Below, one piece after another: positions 1 to 11,696 of a stretch of DNA of 64,000 nucleotides. The position numbers and the translations under genes were made by a program. This stretch comes from Scortum barcoo (lineage: Eukaryota > Chordata > Actinopteri > Centrarchiformes > Terapontidae). The notes under the pieces are model-generated. The model searched no databases. It had not been told where the DNA came from and saw only the letters and a program-made list of their open reading frames with translations. The DNA is taken from the NCBI GenBank assembly GCA_023238725.1, contig CM041540.1:105001-169000 (forward strand), in the 5' to 3' direction. Within the stretch, counting starts at the first letter, position 1; the number at the start of each line of letters is the position of its first letter.

Positions 1-3000
1 AGACATCATCCAGGTTCAGAAGGGTTCATTTCAGTGCAGGAGCTGCCATTTCCTTCCAGGAAATCAGAGACTTCAGTCTCTGTATTTTGTAGTTTTAAGA
101 GTTAAAACAGAAACAGGTTTCACACTCCTCCATCCTCCTCCATCCGTCACCTCTTTATCTTCCTCTCACAGTTTCCTTGGTGATTCATCACATTTAACTC
201 ACTAACACACTCACTTCATACACACCTTTTTACTGGAGAGTTTACCAGCTGGATCTATCAGTGAACATGATCAATAACACGATCAATAATGTGATCAAAG
301 AAGCTGCAGTAACAGACTGCAGAGAAACTCTTCACAACCTGTCTCCACACTGACTCACTCACCAACCAAAAAGAATTTTTTTCTTTTTCACTCTGATTTT
401 TACATTCGAAGGTTTGATTTTTCGAGGCAGATTTGAACTTGTGGGCTGGTTGAGCAGCCTTGAAATAAAAGAAATAAAGAGATGAAGATGTTGAATCCTG
501 AGTACAGAAATATGACTCACATTAAACACAGGACCTGTTTTTTCATTCAGTTAATAAAATGATAATTTTCAGAATAAACACATCAGGATAAAATGAGTTT
601 ATAAAGGTAAGTGCCAAGGGTACAGAAACAGCTGCTGCTCTGAGCTAACACATTTAGCACATTTAGCATTTCATTTCTGATGTCAGGAGAGCTGGACGAA
701 CAAACTGACTTCACGTTTTCTATTAGCTGTCTGTTCAACAAAATGCAATTACTTCAAAAATCGAATGAATTAGATCCAAACAATATTTTATATCCTGTCA
801 GAGTGAAAATAAACAACCAGACTGTTTCGGTCTGATGCTTCATTTTTTGTAGAAAGTGCGCGTCCAGTTGAAGGTGACCGTGTGTGTGTGTGTGTGTGTG
901 TTATAGTTATATAACATGTTATTGTTGGTGGCTCAGACCTTCATAATGAACCTGAGAGTCTCAACACTCCACATGTTAATGAGCCGTTTGTTATTAGCAT
1001 TTGTGAGAGGAGGCAGCAGAAATGTTCTTTTATCCTCATTCATGATGGACGTATGTTTCATACATTATTCATCGCAGATCTGCACATGGGGAATTTAAAT
1101 CATATTAAAACTGTTTTTAACAAACTGTGGAAGAAATCTGAAATAGTTTTATTGGAATCCTCTTTTACAACAAAATGAACTGATGATGGATTCATTTAAA
1201 TAATAGAATCTATTATCTAATTATACACACACACCACACACACACCCCCAGTCACACATTTAATTTGTTTTCTAATGGACCACAGACTAAATCATCAGCT
1301 GATCTGCATAAAACATATTAAATACATCACAACCTGTCAACTATAAACTACACTTGTCTTTTATTAATGAAACCAACTGGATTTTCTGAAAGAAATTAAA
1401 GTGTGATTTTTAATTACTGAGAGGTTGCAGACAATCTCTTACTCAACTCAATGTGCAGGTTTAAACTGAGTTAGCAGGCTTTAAACGTGTGAACTGTCAC
1501 GTTTATGGTTCTGTCTGTTCTCCCGGTGTTTCCTGTCGTAGTTATTTTAGTTTTGCACATTTCCTGTTTTATTTTGTACTCTTACCTCTTTTTATGTCTG
1601 TCACTTTACTTCCTGCTCCGCCCTGATCAGTCTCACCTGGTCCCTCGTTAGTCTCCTTTCCTGTCTCCACATGAATTAATTATCATGTTCTGTGTGTGTG
1701 TGTGTGTGAAAATGTCACCACCTGACAGGTGATGTGATAATTATTTAAAACACACCAGTAATGACACACACAGGTATATTCAGGTGTTTGTGATCACTCT
1801 GTGCAGGTGTGTGGTTAAGCAGAAATTTAAAGGATAAAAGGGAATTTGAATAAAAATAGAGATCTTCCAGAGAGACAGGCAGAAATTTATCCTCCCATCA
1901 GGTGTGAATGGAAGCTGGATTTTCTCTCTGGATTGCTGTGGCCTCTCGTTTGTAGGTTATTGAAGCTCTGGCAGCGAAGGTGTATTTTGTGCTCAGGTAA
2001 ATATCCCCGCTGTTAAACAGGATGTTGGTGTGAAGTAGTAGTGTGCAGAGTCTGCCAGGGTGATGGAGGTGAACCATCCAGGCATTTAGCATGATCACGA
2101 CCACATCGGGGTGTAACTCTGATCAAGAATCTGACATTGTTCTGTGTGAAACCACCGAGTGTGCTTCTCTCCTCTTTTCTTCTGCAGCATATGTGTGAGT
2201 TGATGTCTGCAGATGATGATCAGCTGCAGCAGGACTCCACCTCCATGTCCTGCCTACACAAATATATACTAACATGTTGTCCAGCTCTGAGAGCACAGAA
2301 GGGACAGATCAGCATTTTTATAGGATGCTCTTTTGGATTGTTTCTTTCAGCTCTTTTTCCTTCTTTAAATCTTCAGTTATCATAAGACCACCAAACCAGC
2401 TGAAGTTCAACAGTCAAATGTTTTATATTGTAATATAAATGTGTTCAGTAAAACTACAGAAATAAAATCACATAATGAAACATGAACCTTCCTCATCAGA
2501 AAACAGGCAGCAGAATAAAAACTAAAACACGGTGAAGCTGGACTGTTTTCTGCAGGAGGTATTTATTTCTTTATTTGTAGGAGGTGTGAGGACTTTCATG
2601 TGTGATCACATGACTTTGAACTGCTGCCATCAGGAGAACAAAGAACAAACAGATTTATTGTGTTTGAACTGACTGAATGATGTTTATTATAAGTTCATCA
2701 TAAAAATCTAATCTGAACAGTAAATCATCTCCTTTCCAAATGAATTCACACCTGAAGGAACAAAAAAACACCTTGTTTTTCTGTGTTTACCAAGATGACG
2801 TCTCACTAATCCAGAAATAACAGATGTTATTTATCCTCATCAATAAACTTATTGATCGTCTCAGAGTAAACTGATCCATTCACAATCTAACCCTAACCCT
2901 GATCCAAACATCTGCTGATATAAATAAAAATGTGTTGACAGTTTAAAATGAGATGTTAGAGCTGCTGCAGACACATTTATCTTCACTAATAAATCATTGA

Positions 3001-3900
3001 TTAGTTATTGATTCCTTCAGTCTAAAAGTCTGTAGTTTCAGGATACTAACGTCAAACTCAAACTCATTTCTTTTATTTTTTATTCTGTTCTTTCTTTCCT
3101 TTCTTTGGTGACAGGTTTTGAGATGAATCAAATATGGAACTAGTGTTTGCATTACACTGATTTCTCTTTTTAAGTGAAGACTGACATGTTTTCCTGCAAA
3201 AATGAAGACGAGCTGCTGTTTATGGTCGTTTGGCTCAAATTCATTTGTTCAAACTGCTTCACTTCCTGTTTCTCTGCCTCGCACTGTGAACCTTTCACAA
3301 TAATGTGCTAAGAATATCTAAAACAACATTTCGCAAATTGTTCCTCCGGCTCTGTCAACGCTCAGCATCTTCATTATCATCATCATCATCATCATGGACC
3401 CAGCTGCTGCTCCTCTGTCGGACATGTTCAATTGCTTCACAGATAATCATCCTATCAGATGCGACTGATTGTTTCCAGTTCAAACCTGTTAGACGATACT
3501 CAGGAAAGCAGGTGATGTGTGTTTGTTTATTTTGTTTTGTTTGTTTTGTTTCATTCAGTCTGTTGGACTGGTTATGTTGTGTTCACTGACTGATGGTCAG
3601 ACTGGGAGATAAATTATATTTAACACATTATTAGAATAGCAATCTATCAGTGCTCCATGTGAACTGTTTGCTTTTGTAAGAAGAACAAAGTTGTGCTGGT
3701 TCACTTTGAGGTTGTCTAACATCAGAATCTTTTGTTCCTCTGGTGCCACCTGCAGGACAAACTTATTGTTTTTTTTTTACAGTTTTTCTCAGTCGTTTCC
3801 ACACTGACTTTGGTACTTGAGACACGAGTACAAACTGTAAATGAACAAACCTCCCGAGAGCAGAAAAACATGAAGGACAGATGGATAATTATGAGACACT
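1..3900. other. no gene supported
   Basis: AT-rich non-coding DNA with short TG runs near 884-900 and 1690-1710. A CT-rich stretch around 1505-1680 resembles degenerate fish repeats, but I cannot name a family. Open frames here are short, lack domain similarity I recognise, and are not flanked by convincing paired splice sites. Confidence 0.55.
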
Positions 3901-3979
3901 GCAGGAGGACAAAGTATTGAAAGCATTTTATTGAACAGATATCCAATAAATTAAAAAGGAATCACTATGAACAATCAAC

Positions 3980-3985
3980 TTTATT
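3980..3985 (-). promoter_or_regulatory. poly(A) signal AATAAA, distal peptide exon
   Basis: Canonical AATAAA on the minus strand about 220 nt past the stop of the distal terminal exon (4202). It would end the long form of the peptide-precursor transcript. That it is used is inferred from position only. Confidence 0.4.
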
Positions 3986-4201
3986 GATTACAGATGGAGT
4001 CTGACTGCAGCTGACAGTAAACTAACAAGAAGATTAAAAACAAAAAATCATCAAACCTGATTCTGAAAAGACAAAAGGGGAGGTTTTTAGACAAACAGAC
4101 TGACAAAGTTAACAAATCAAAAGATCTTTAAAAAAAAAGAAGACAAAACATGAAACTGAAAGAAGAAATCTGGTCGTCAGATGTGGGCGCATCCTCTGAT
4201 G

Positions 4202-7200
4202 TCACTTCCCGTGACCAAAAGGATCCGAAGAAGATCGTCCAGCTCGTTCGTCTCCTCCAGACTGAAGATCGTGACCCAAATTCATCAGAGCACAAATACT
4301 GAGCTGACAGGCGGCCGGAGAGGCGTATCCCATTATCCTGCAGGATCAGTACATAATCAATACATCAGTCAATACATCAATCAATACTGAGCTGACAGGC
4401 GGCTGGAGAGGCGTATCCCATCATCCTGCAGGATCAATTCATAATGAATACATGTATCACACATATCATTCACCTGTGCAACACCTCACTACTGCACATC
4501 TGAGTGAGGCTGTGTGTGTAAATACTGTTTTTTATTATTATTATTTCTATTTATTGTACATACTGTTTTTGTGTTTATATTCTCTCTATTATTTAATCTC
4601 TATCTTTAACTGTTGTTTTTGAGCTGCTGTAACAGTGAAATTTCCCCACTGTGGGATCAATAAAAGATTATCTTATCTTATCTTATCTTATCTTATCTTA
4701 TCTTATCTTATCTTATCTTATCTTATCTGAGCTGACAGGTGGCCAGAGATCAACACATCAATCAGTGCATCAGTCAAGACACTGATACGGCAATTGATCC
4801 ATCAGTCAATATGTATAAATACATCAATCAATACATCAGCCAATGCATCAGTCAATATATCGTCATATCAATCAATGTATTAATCAATACATCAATCAAT
4901 AATGAGCTGACAGGCGGCCAGAGAGGCGTATCCTACTATCCTGTAGGATCAACACATCAATCAATACAATACAATACATCATTCAATACATTATTCAATA
5001 CATCAATCAATACATTAGTCAATACATCAATCGATACATCAACACATCAATCAATACATCAATTAATACATCAACACATCAATCAATACATTAATCAACA
5101 CATCAATCGCTACATTAATTAATACTGAATAAATTAATGAATGAAAGATTCCCTTCCCGTTCAGTGTGAACAGGAGGAAAAAATGATCAATACGTTTTCA
5201 GTAAGTTCGGTTTCTCACCCTGATCCAGTGTGAGAGATGACACCTTCGGTCCTGCAGAAGAAACAAACATTTTATCAATCTATAATCAATGATCAGCTGT
5301 TTATTGACGACTGACCTGTTGGTGGACTCGAGCTGCAGATTCTCCTCTGACCTGCTGACAGAAAACACCTTTTACTTCTCTGACTTCACTGTTTGACCTC
5401 TGACCTCTGTGCTCTGTTTTTATCTGACTTCACCAGGTAGACAGGTAAGAATGGACACATTTGGCCTCAGACCTTTGACCTCATGTGTTTATGATCTGAA
5501 TTCTGTCAATGTTTTTTATTCACTTGAAAAACTCTTTTAGTTCACATGAGTCACTTTCACACACTTCATGTATTGATCTGTTTTATTTGTTTACTGATCA
5601 ATCACACAAACACATCTGTTTTTTATTTTTAGATCAATAAGCTGATTAATCATTTGTCTCCAGAGTTTGAGGACTGAAGCTGCAGATGAAACAGGACGAC
5701 GACGATTAACAACTTCCTGTCATTTCTTTCCAAAACCAAACGGGTCAGAGACGGCGCCGCCCGCTGTCTCGTCCCCGCCCTGGAGGGCAGAGCCAAGGTT
5801 CACCGTCAGACAGGTGGAGAGGACACACTCACTGCCTGTGTAGATCCTCCTGGGGGGGACATCGCAAATGAGACAGGTAAACAGAAACACAACAGGTGAG
5901 ACAGGTAGACATGGAGACAACAGGTGAGACAGGTAGAGACAACAATAGAAACAATAAAAGTTTTTGTGAGCTTTTCAGAGTGTTTGCATTCAGACGTTGC
6001 TAAAAGTAAAACATCACAGATGTTTGATCGCGATGATTCATTGATCTGTTTTATGAGACGTCACACAGGTGATGTTTAAATTTAATGAATAAATGATTCT
6101 GTTTACACACCAGAAGATTTAAAACACATGTTGATGTTCAAGTTGTGAAATGGAATTAAACAGGAAACAAACAGGAAAGAAGACCTTTAACTACAAAATA
6201 ATTCAAAACTAATTAGGAGTTTTTGGGAAATTGATTGAAATTCTGTTTCTTACTTCCTGTCTGAGACACTTCCTGTTTGACAGGAGAATCATCTGATTGG
6301 CTGAATTCTACTTAAGTAGGTTTGTTGGTAATTTAATCACAATATGCTCTGTGGTCTGAAAGACCTCCCACCGACTATAAAACATTATTCATATTTTCAA
6401 AAATGTTGATGTTTCTGTTATTCTTACATCTGTATATTTCCCAAAATGCCAAAAGTACGATGTTGCCATGGAGACACTGAGTTAGCTGTGGGCTCCAAAC
6501 CTAAATCCTGTTTTTTAATTTTTGAAGCTTTATTATGGAAGGAACGTGGAAAATAATGATATTGTCAGGAAGTGAGTTTTTTATGTAAAGTGGCCTTTCA
6601 GGTGTTGAGCCCCCCCTCAGTGTAACAAAGGGATGAGTTCAATCAGCACTTCATAAAAACATTAAAACAGTTTAGAAACAGGATCAGGTCTCCTGAAAGA
6701 GGGAGTCGTCACTTTTATCTCAAGATAACCAGATGTCAATCAGTGAACAGGCTCCGCCCACTGATGTTTCTCTCAGCCTATCAGAGTATCTCACAGAATG
6801 CAGAGGTCAAAGGTCAAAATATAAAGTCCTGCAGTGAAACGTACACTGCAGAGGATTCCCTGAAACACAAAGAGAGAGAGAGAAACTCCTGGATTCAAAG
6901 AGCTGCTGTTTAACATCTGTACAGATCATTAACACCTGTACAGGTCAGTAACAGATCGATAACGGATCAATAATAGATCAATAACTCTGTCTCTCCTGAG
7001 TATTGTCAGAGTTCTCACAGTTTGTCGAGTTCAGCTCTGATCATTTCAAACGTGCTCGTCAATGTTTAATCGTTCTTACATGATCGGCATCCGCATCCTT
7101 GTGTCGTTCATCGTTACGTTCACTGAGACGACTCTGATCAACAAATAAATCAATTAAACCAACTATTGATTTTCTGCAGTTCAATACAAAACATCACCTG

Positions 7201-7368
7201 ACAAAACACCACTAAACAGGTAACATGCAGACATAAATAATAATGTGTGTAAATATTATACAAATAGTATAACACACACACACACACACAAATAAATATT
7301 ATACACATATTTATAAACACACTAACATAAATAAATATTATACATATATGTAGAAACACACACACAAA

Positions 7369-7403
<35 letters not shown>

Positions 7404-10321
7404 ATTTATACATATGTATAAACACACTAACATAAATAAATATTATACATATATGTAGAAACACAGTAACATAAATAAATATTATACATATATGTAGAAA
7501 AACACACACGTGTCATGTTTTCAGTCACTGACCCCGTGAAGTCTTCAGACGAGCTGTTGACGTTTCGTTGAGACTGAAATCTGCAGAAAAACAGACAACA
7601 TGTTTTCTTCTGGTTTTGATTTCACATCATGTGAACGTTTGTGTGCTTCATGTTGTATGATGTCAGATAATTATCTCATGATGAGATTTTTTCTCACAGC
7701 TTCAGTCTGAACTTCAATTTATTAAATATTTATTTATTATTTTGAAGAAAATTCAGATATTAAACAATCACACCACAAACTTCAGATAAGAAAACAACAT
7801 AATTAATTTTTATAACAACATCATAAAAACTAATATTTTCTCAGAACTCATAATAATAATTATGGACTCATTCAACATCTTATAATGACGTGTTTTAGTC
7901 ATTATTATAATCTTATAACTCTGACATAATCATTAGATTTGGATCTAATAGTGAGATTCGAATGTGATAATTATATTTATTTATTATTAAACGTTATCTC
8001 CAAACTAATCTTTTAATTGCAGACTTTTAAAATAACTTTGTCTTGATTAATTATATCGTTTCCTGCAGCAAATACATTTGTACTTTTTCAAGATTCAGAT
8101 TTTGTATTTCAGAGATTTTTCCTTATAACTAAGTTTTTAATTATTTTATGATGTCATTTAGATTTAGATTTGTCATTTATGTCATTTCTTATAAATCAAG
8201 TTTATTTTGACTATTTCATGTTGCATACAAGATATAGCCATGCATATTTATAGTTATAAAACAAGGATCAATCAGCTGTTTTCTATTTTAGAAAATATAC
8301 AGTCATTTCATATCCATTTCAAATCTATTAATATCTATTTCATATCTATCCTTTTAATGACTGTTCAAGTTTCTGAACGATAGTTCTTTACCAAACTATG
8401 ATCTGATATTTAAGAGATGTATTATTATTAGTAGTAGTAGTAGTATTAGTATTAGTATTAACTCATTATTATATATAACACTGACATTTAAGTCGACATG
8501 GGGATCTCTAAATTACTTTTTCACATAATTACGAGATAGAAATATATTTCCTGAGCCTGTATGTTTTGATAAGAAGAGATTTCCTTCAGACTCACCTGGT
8601 GGAATTTTCCTTGCTGATGTCCAGGTGAAGATTCACAGCGTTGTCATCGAGTCTGCAGACAGGAAACAGAAAATCCTCATCAATCTGATCAGAAATGTTA
8701 ATTTACTTTATTGATTCAGCGCACGAAAAGCTTTTTATCTTCTGATCAGAATGGTTTTATTTGATCAGGATATGTCCTTGACACCCATATTAAGCATATT
8801 TCAAGGTCTGCCTTTTACCACCTGCGCAACATCGCAAAAATTCGGCACTTTTTGTCCCAAAGCGATGCTGAAAAATTAGTCCATGCATTTGTCTCTTCCA
8901 GGCTGGATTATTGTAATTCACTTTTATCAGGCTGCCCGAACAAGTCGTTAAAGACTCTACAGCTGGTCCAGAATGCCGCTGCTCGGGTGCTGACTAGAAC
9001 CAGGAAAAGAGACCATATTACTCCAGTATTGGCTTCTCTGCATTGGCTCCCTGCTAAAATTTAGAGTGGATTTTAAAATCCTACTCCTCACATATAAGGC
9101 TCTACATGGTCTGGCACCGTCATATCCTTAATGAATTGATAACTCCTTATCAACTGACTAGAGCGCTGCGCTCCCAAAACGCAGGCTTACTTGTAGTTCC
9201 CAGGGTTTCCAGAAGTAGTCTAGGGGGCAGAGCCTTCAGCTATCAGGCCCCTGTTCTCTGGAACCAGCTCCCAGTCTGGGTCCGAGAGGCAGACACAGTG
9301 TCAGTGTTTAAGAATAGACTTAAAACCTTCCTTTTTGATAAAGCTTATAGTTAGGGTGGGCACAGGCTCGCCCTTAGTTATGCTGCTATAGGTTTAGACT
9401 GCCGGGGGGCTCCCATGATGCATCGGGCACCTCTCTCTCTTCCTCTGTCTCTGCTTCCTCTTTCTCTGCTTCCTCTTCCTCTGCTTCCTTTACTCATATT
9501 ATGGTAGTAGTGCAAACTGGACTCACTTTTATAAACTGGTTAAAGTGGCTAAACTGGTTAAAGTTAGGTTAAATTGGTTAAATTGGTTAAACTGTTAAAG
9601 TGGTTAATGTTAATACTCTTATGTCCTGTAAAGTGCATGTTACTGCCGGAGCCCCGGTCCTCTTTGTTCTCTCCAGTCTTGCAGGTTCCTCACTGATTCT
9701 GGTTGTGGTCCATCTGTCTGAGGTTCACTGGCCTGGTGGGGACATGATCTGTGTCTGTGTTGTGGAGAGAAGGTCGAGTGGCTCAGAGCTCCATATGAGG
9801 ACATCTAGAGATGCACCTGGACTCACAGACTTATTTCCATTACCTGTGATACCTTCAAACATGGACTAAACCAATGAACTCAGTATAGCTACAGCTTTAT
9901 TACGACTCCATGTTTAATTCCATAATATGATTGATGATGTTCTCTGTACATGTGGCATCTATTGCACGTCTGTCCGTCCCAGGGAGAGGGATCCCTCATC
10001 TGTGGCTCTTCCTCAGGTTTCTTCTTTTTCCCATAAAGGGTTTTTTGAAGTTTTTCCTGACTCGGTTCGAGGGTCTAAGGACAGAGGGTGTCACAACTGT
10101 ACAGATTGTAAAGCCCTCCGAGGCAAACAATGTTTGTGATTTTGGGCTCTAAATAAATAAATTTGAAATAAATTTGAATTTTGAAGATATCAGTGATCAG
10201 AGTTTAAATCTCACCTGGTGTTATTGAGTGGAGGAGGAAGAGGACCAGCAGAGACCATCATCGTCATCATCATCATCATCAACAGGAACACACCGACAGA
10301 TCGAACAGACTTCATCATCAT
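4202..10321 (-). CDS. same precursor gene, distal alternative terminal exon isoform
   Basis: Alternative form of about 126 residues: the three shared exons, a 33-nt exon at 5251-5219, and a different terminal exon at 4337-4202. All joins keep phase 2; the 33-nt exon can also be skipped in frame. The distal exon is a clear paralogue of the proximal one: C-x4-C ring (CQLSIC), then N-L-G-x2-L-Q-x-G-G-D-E, and a C-terminus SDPFGHGK. It differs in having His before the amide-donor Gly and only one Lys before the stop. The arrangement parallels CALCA, where calcitonin and CGRP exons are alternative. No basic processing site lies between the 33-nt exon and the ring, so the N-terminus of the mature peptide is unclear; the nearest upstream Arg is residue 60. 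Expression is unproven. Confidence 0.52.
4297..4952 (-). repeat. tandem partial copies of the distal hormone exon
   Basis: A block of about 50 bp occurs four times: 4297-4347 (the functional exon start), 4384-4437, 4728-4751 (truncated) and 4901-4952. On the minus strand it holds a 3' splice site (CTGCAG or CTACAG) plus the first 15 or so codons of the distal hormone exon, through the first ring cysteine. In the 4384 and 4901 copies the frame runs into GAT TGA just after the place of the ring, so the second Cys is lost. Confidence 0.7.
4450..4736 (+). mobile_element. LINE 3' end fragment with TATCT tail
   Basis: The stretch around 4635-4670 reads as the conserved fish LINE 3' end (a run like aatttccccactgtgggat followed by caataaa). 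It is followed by about ten TATCT repeats to 4728. No reverse transcriptase portion remains. Confidence 0.5.
4752..5125. repeat. imperfect ATCAATAC minisatellite
   Basis: Irregular tandem repetition of short ATCAATACATC-type units surrounds the partial exon copies. The open frame across it is low-complexity (Asn, Ile, Gln, Ser) and is not a gene. Confidence 0.8.
5582..5587 (-). promoter_or_regulatory. poly(A) signal AATAAA, proximal peptide exon
   Basis: AATAAA on the minus strand about 135 nt past the proximal stop at 5720. It gives the proximal terminal exon its own 3' end, as expected for alternative terminal exons. Confidence 0.45.
5720..10321 (-). CDS. calcitonin/CGRP/adrenomedullin-family precursor, proximal isoform
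   Basis: Predicted secreted peptide-hormone precursor of 113 residues. Coding exons (minus): 10321-10215, 8652-8596, 7580-7533, 5849-5720; all junctions are phase 2 with AG/GT sites. Residues 1-25 form a signal peptide with a Met-rich core, ending in a VSA-type cleavage site. The last exon encodes the hormone: after R72 a 38-residue peptide carries a six-residue disulfide ring CVLSTC (C79-C84), then the N-L-x3-L pattern of adrenomedullin-2, then SDPFGF followed by G-K-K, an amidation and cleavage signal. The ring spacing C-x4-C fits CGRP/adrenomedullin rather than calcitonin (C-x5-C). A TATA-like box precedes the first exon. Family placement rests on pattern recognition; orthology (adm2, adm5 or other) is open. 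In human, ADM2 and DENND6B are neighbours on 22q13.33, which weakly favours adm2. The small propeptide exons are unlike the usual adm2 gene. Confidence 0.62.
7255..7505. repeat. ATAAATA/TATACATA minisatellite
   Basis: Several copies of a 30-40 bp unit (ATAAATATTATACATATATG plus GTAGAAACAC) with an embedded ATAA run near 7370-7405. It is intronic in the peptide-precursor gene. Confidence 0.8.
8765..10185 (+). mobile_element. L2-like non-LTR retrotransposon fragment
   Basis: Two open stretches (8852-9064, 9106-9354) encode the C-terminal part of a fish L2-type LINE ORF: LDYCNSLLSG, QNAAARVLTRTRKRDHITP and SVFKNRLKTFLF are typical of this family. They are offset by a frame break near 9060. The 3' UTR to about 10185 contains the characteristic GGGTCTAAGGACAGAGGGTG segment and a repeated AATAAATTTGAA tail. 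The element is 5'-truncated and dead. It sits in intron 1 of the peptide gene, antisense to it. Confidence 0.85.
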
Positions 10322-10401
10322 CAGACACACAGACAGACAGACGGACGGACAGGGTGGAGGTCTGTCAGCAGAGTGGGGGGGGGACTCGCCCCGACTGGCT
10401 G

Positions 10402-10408
10402 TATTTAT
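10402..10408 (-). promoter_or_regulatory. TATA-like box of the peptide-precursor gene
   Basis: Minus-strand ATAAATA lies about 80 nt upstream of the chosen ATG (10321). It predicts transcription start near 10375 and a 5' UTR of about 55 nt. A TATA promoter suits a tightly regulated peptide gene; this is inference. Confidence 0.4.
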
Positions 10409-11696
10409 GCTGATCTCGTCTGACAAGCTGATCTCAGGTCAGACTGAAGCTCTGCGGCCTGAAGGTCGTCTGAAGGTCGTCTGTCTGCAGGAGGACTGAT
10501 AAAGACGCTCAGTGTCGTTTCAATATTGACTCTTTCAGCTTATCAGCTCTGAAAACGGCAGGTTCATGAGAACCGCTCTGACCTTTTACCTCTGGACCAG
10601 CGTTTGTTGATTTACTGAAGCCAGAGAGGATGATGTCATCATGACATCACACACAGACAAACCTTCGTTTGTTTGTCGACCTTCAGGGACGTTCAACAAG
10701 AAATATAAATGTGTGTGTTTGTGCACAGAAACTATTTATATATGCAGAAACACACTGTACAAACATATACACACACACACACACTGTACAGAGTTATGTA
10801 AATAAGAGGCCCTGTAACATGACTATCTCTATCTTGAAGTTTTTTTTCAGTCACCTCTCACAGATCAGACGTCAGGTGTTAATGAGTGAAATGAGATTAT
10901 ACCTACAATAAAAACATTTAAATCACTGAGGTGAAGAATGAGCGGTTCACTTTGTTTTTCCAACTTAAACTTTGAACATTTTGACGACACGTTCAATATG
11001 GACATCAATCGTTTGTCGTTAGTTTGGACTGATCATGTTTGTTCACGTTGTCAAAGATCAGATCACACAAACAAATTCATCAATAAATGTCATCATTCCA
11101 AACACTGAATATATTTATATATATATATATTATATAACAGCAACAGAGAGGAGCAGAAGATCCATAAAAGTCATCATTTTATCCTTATTTTACCTCACTA
11201 ACAGAAAAAGATCAATATTTCTATGAAACACATTTTACTGACTCCAGCTTTCAAAGCTTCAGATATAAAAGTAAAATCTTTTATAAATGAAAAATTTCAC
11301 ACATGGATAAAACATCAAAATGTCACAACCAACAAGAATGTTTATTTTCAACACCTGTTACACTTTTATAAGTTAAAACATCTGAAACAAACACTGATAT
11401 TTTCATCTGAGACCAAGGAAAAATACATTTATCATCCGAGTTCAGTCTAAAAACAACAGAATGACTCAGTCACATGAGAACTGAAACATCTTCCACTTCC
11501 TGAAAATAAAGCTGCTTCACTGAAAATTAAAGCAAAATGTTTTCATGGATTTGTTTCCAAAAGGCAGAAAAGAAAAGAGATGAAGAGGAATGTACAAATC
11601 AACATGTGGAGTTACAGATAATCTACAGTCACTGGACACAACGAGGATTCAGGGACGTTTCTCTCTTTAATCACACGACGAGCAAACACCGGTTGT

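Noticed and set aside
1898..2104. 68-codon minus-strand frame
   Set aside because: It looks somewhat protein-like (SGDIYLSTKYTFAARAS), but I recognise no family and see no supporting exons. Unassigned.
3305..3589. 94-codon plus-strand frame with a Ser run
   Set aside because: The Ser run comes from a TCA repeat, the rest has no recognisable domain, and there is no paired exon.
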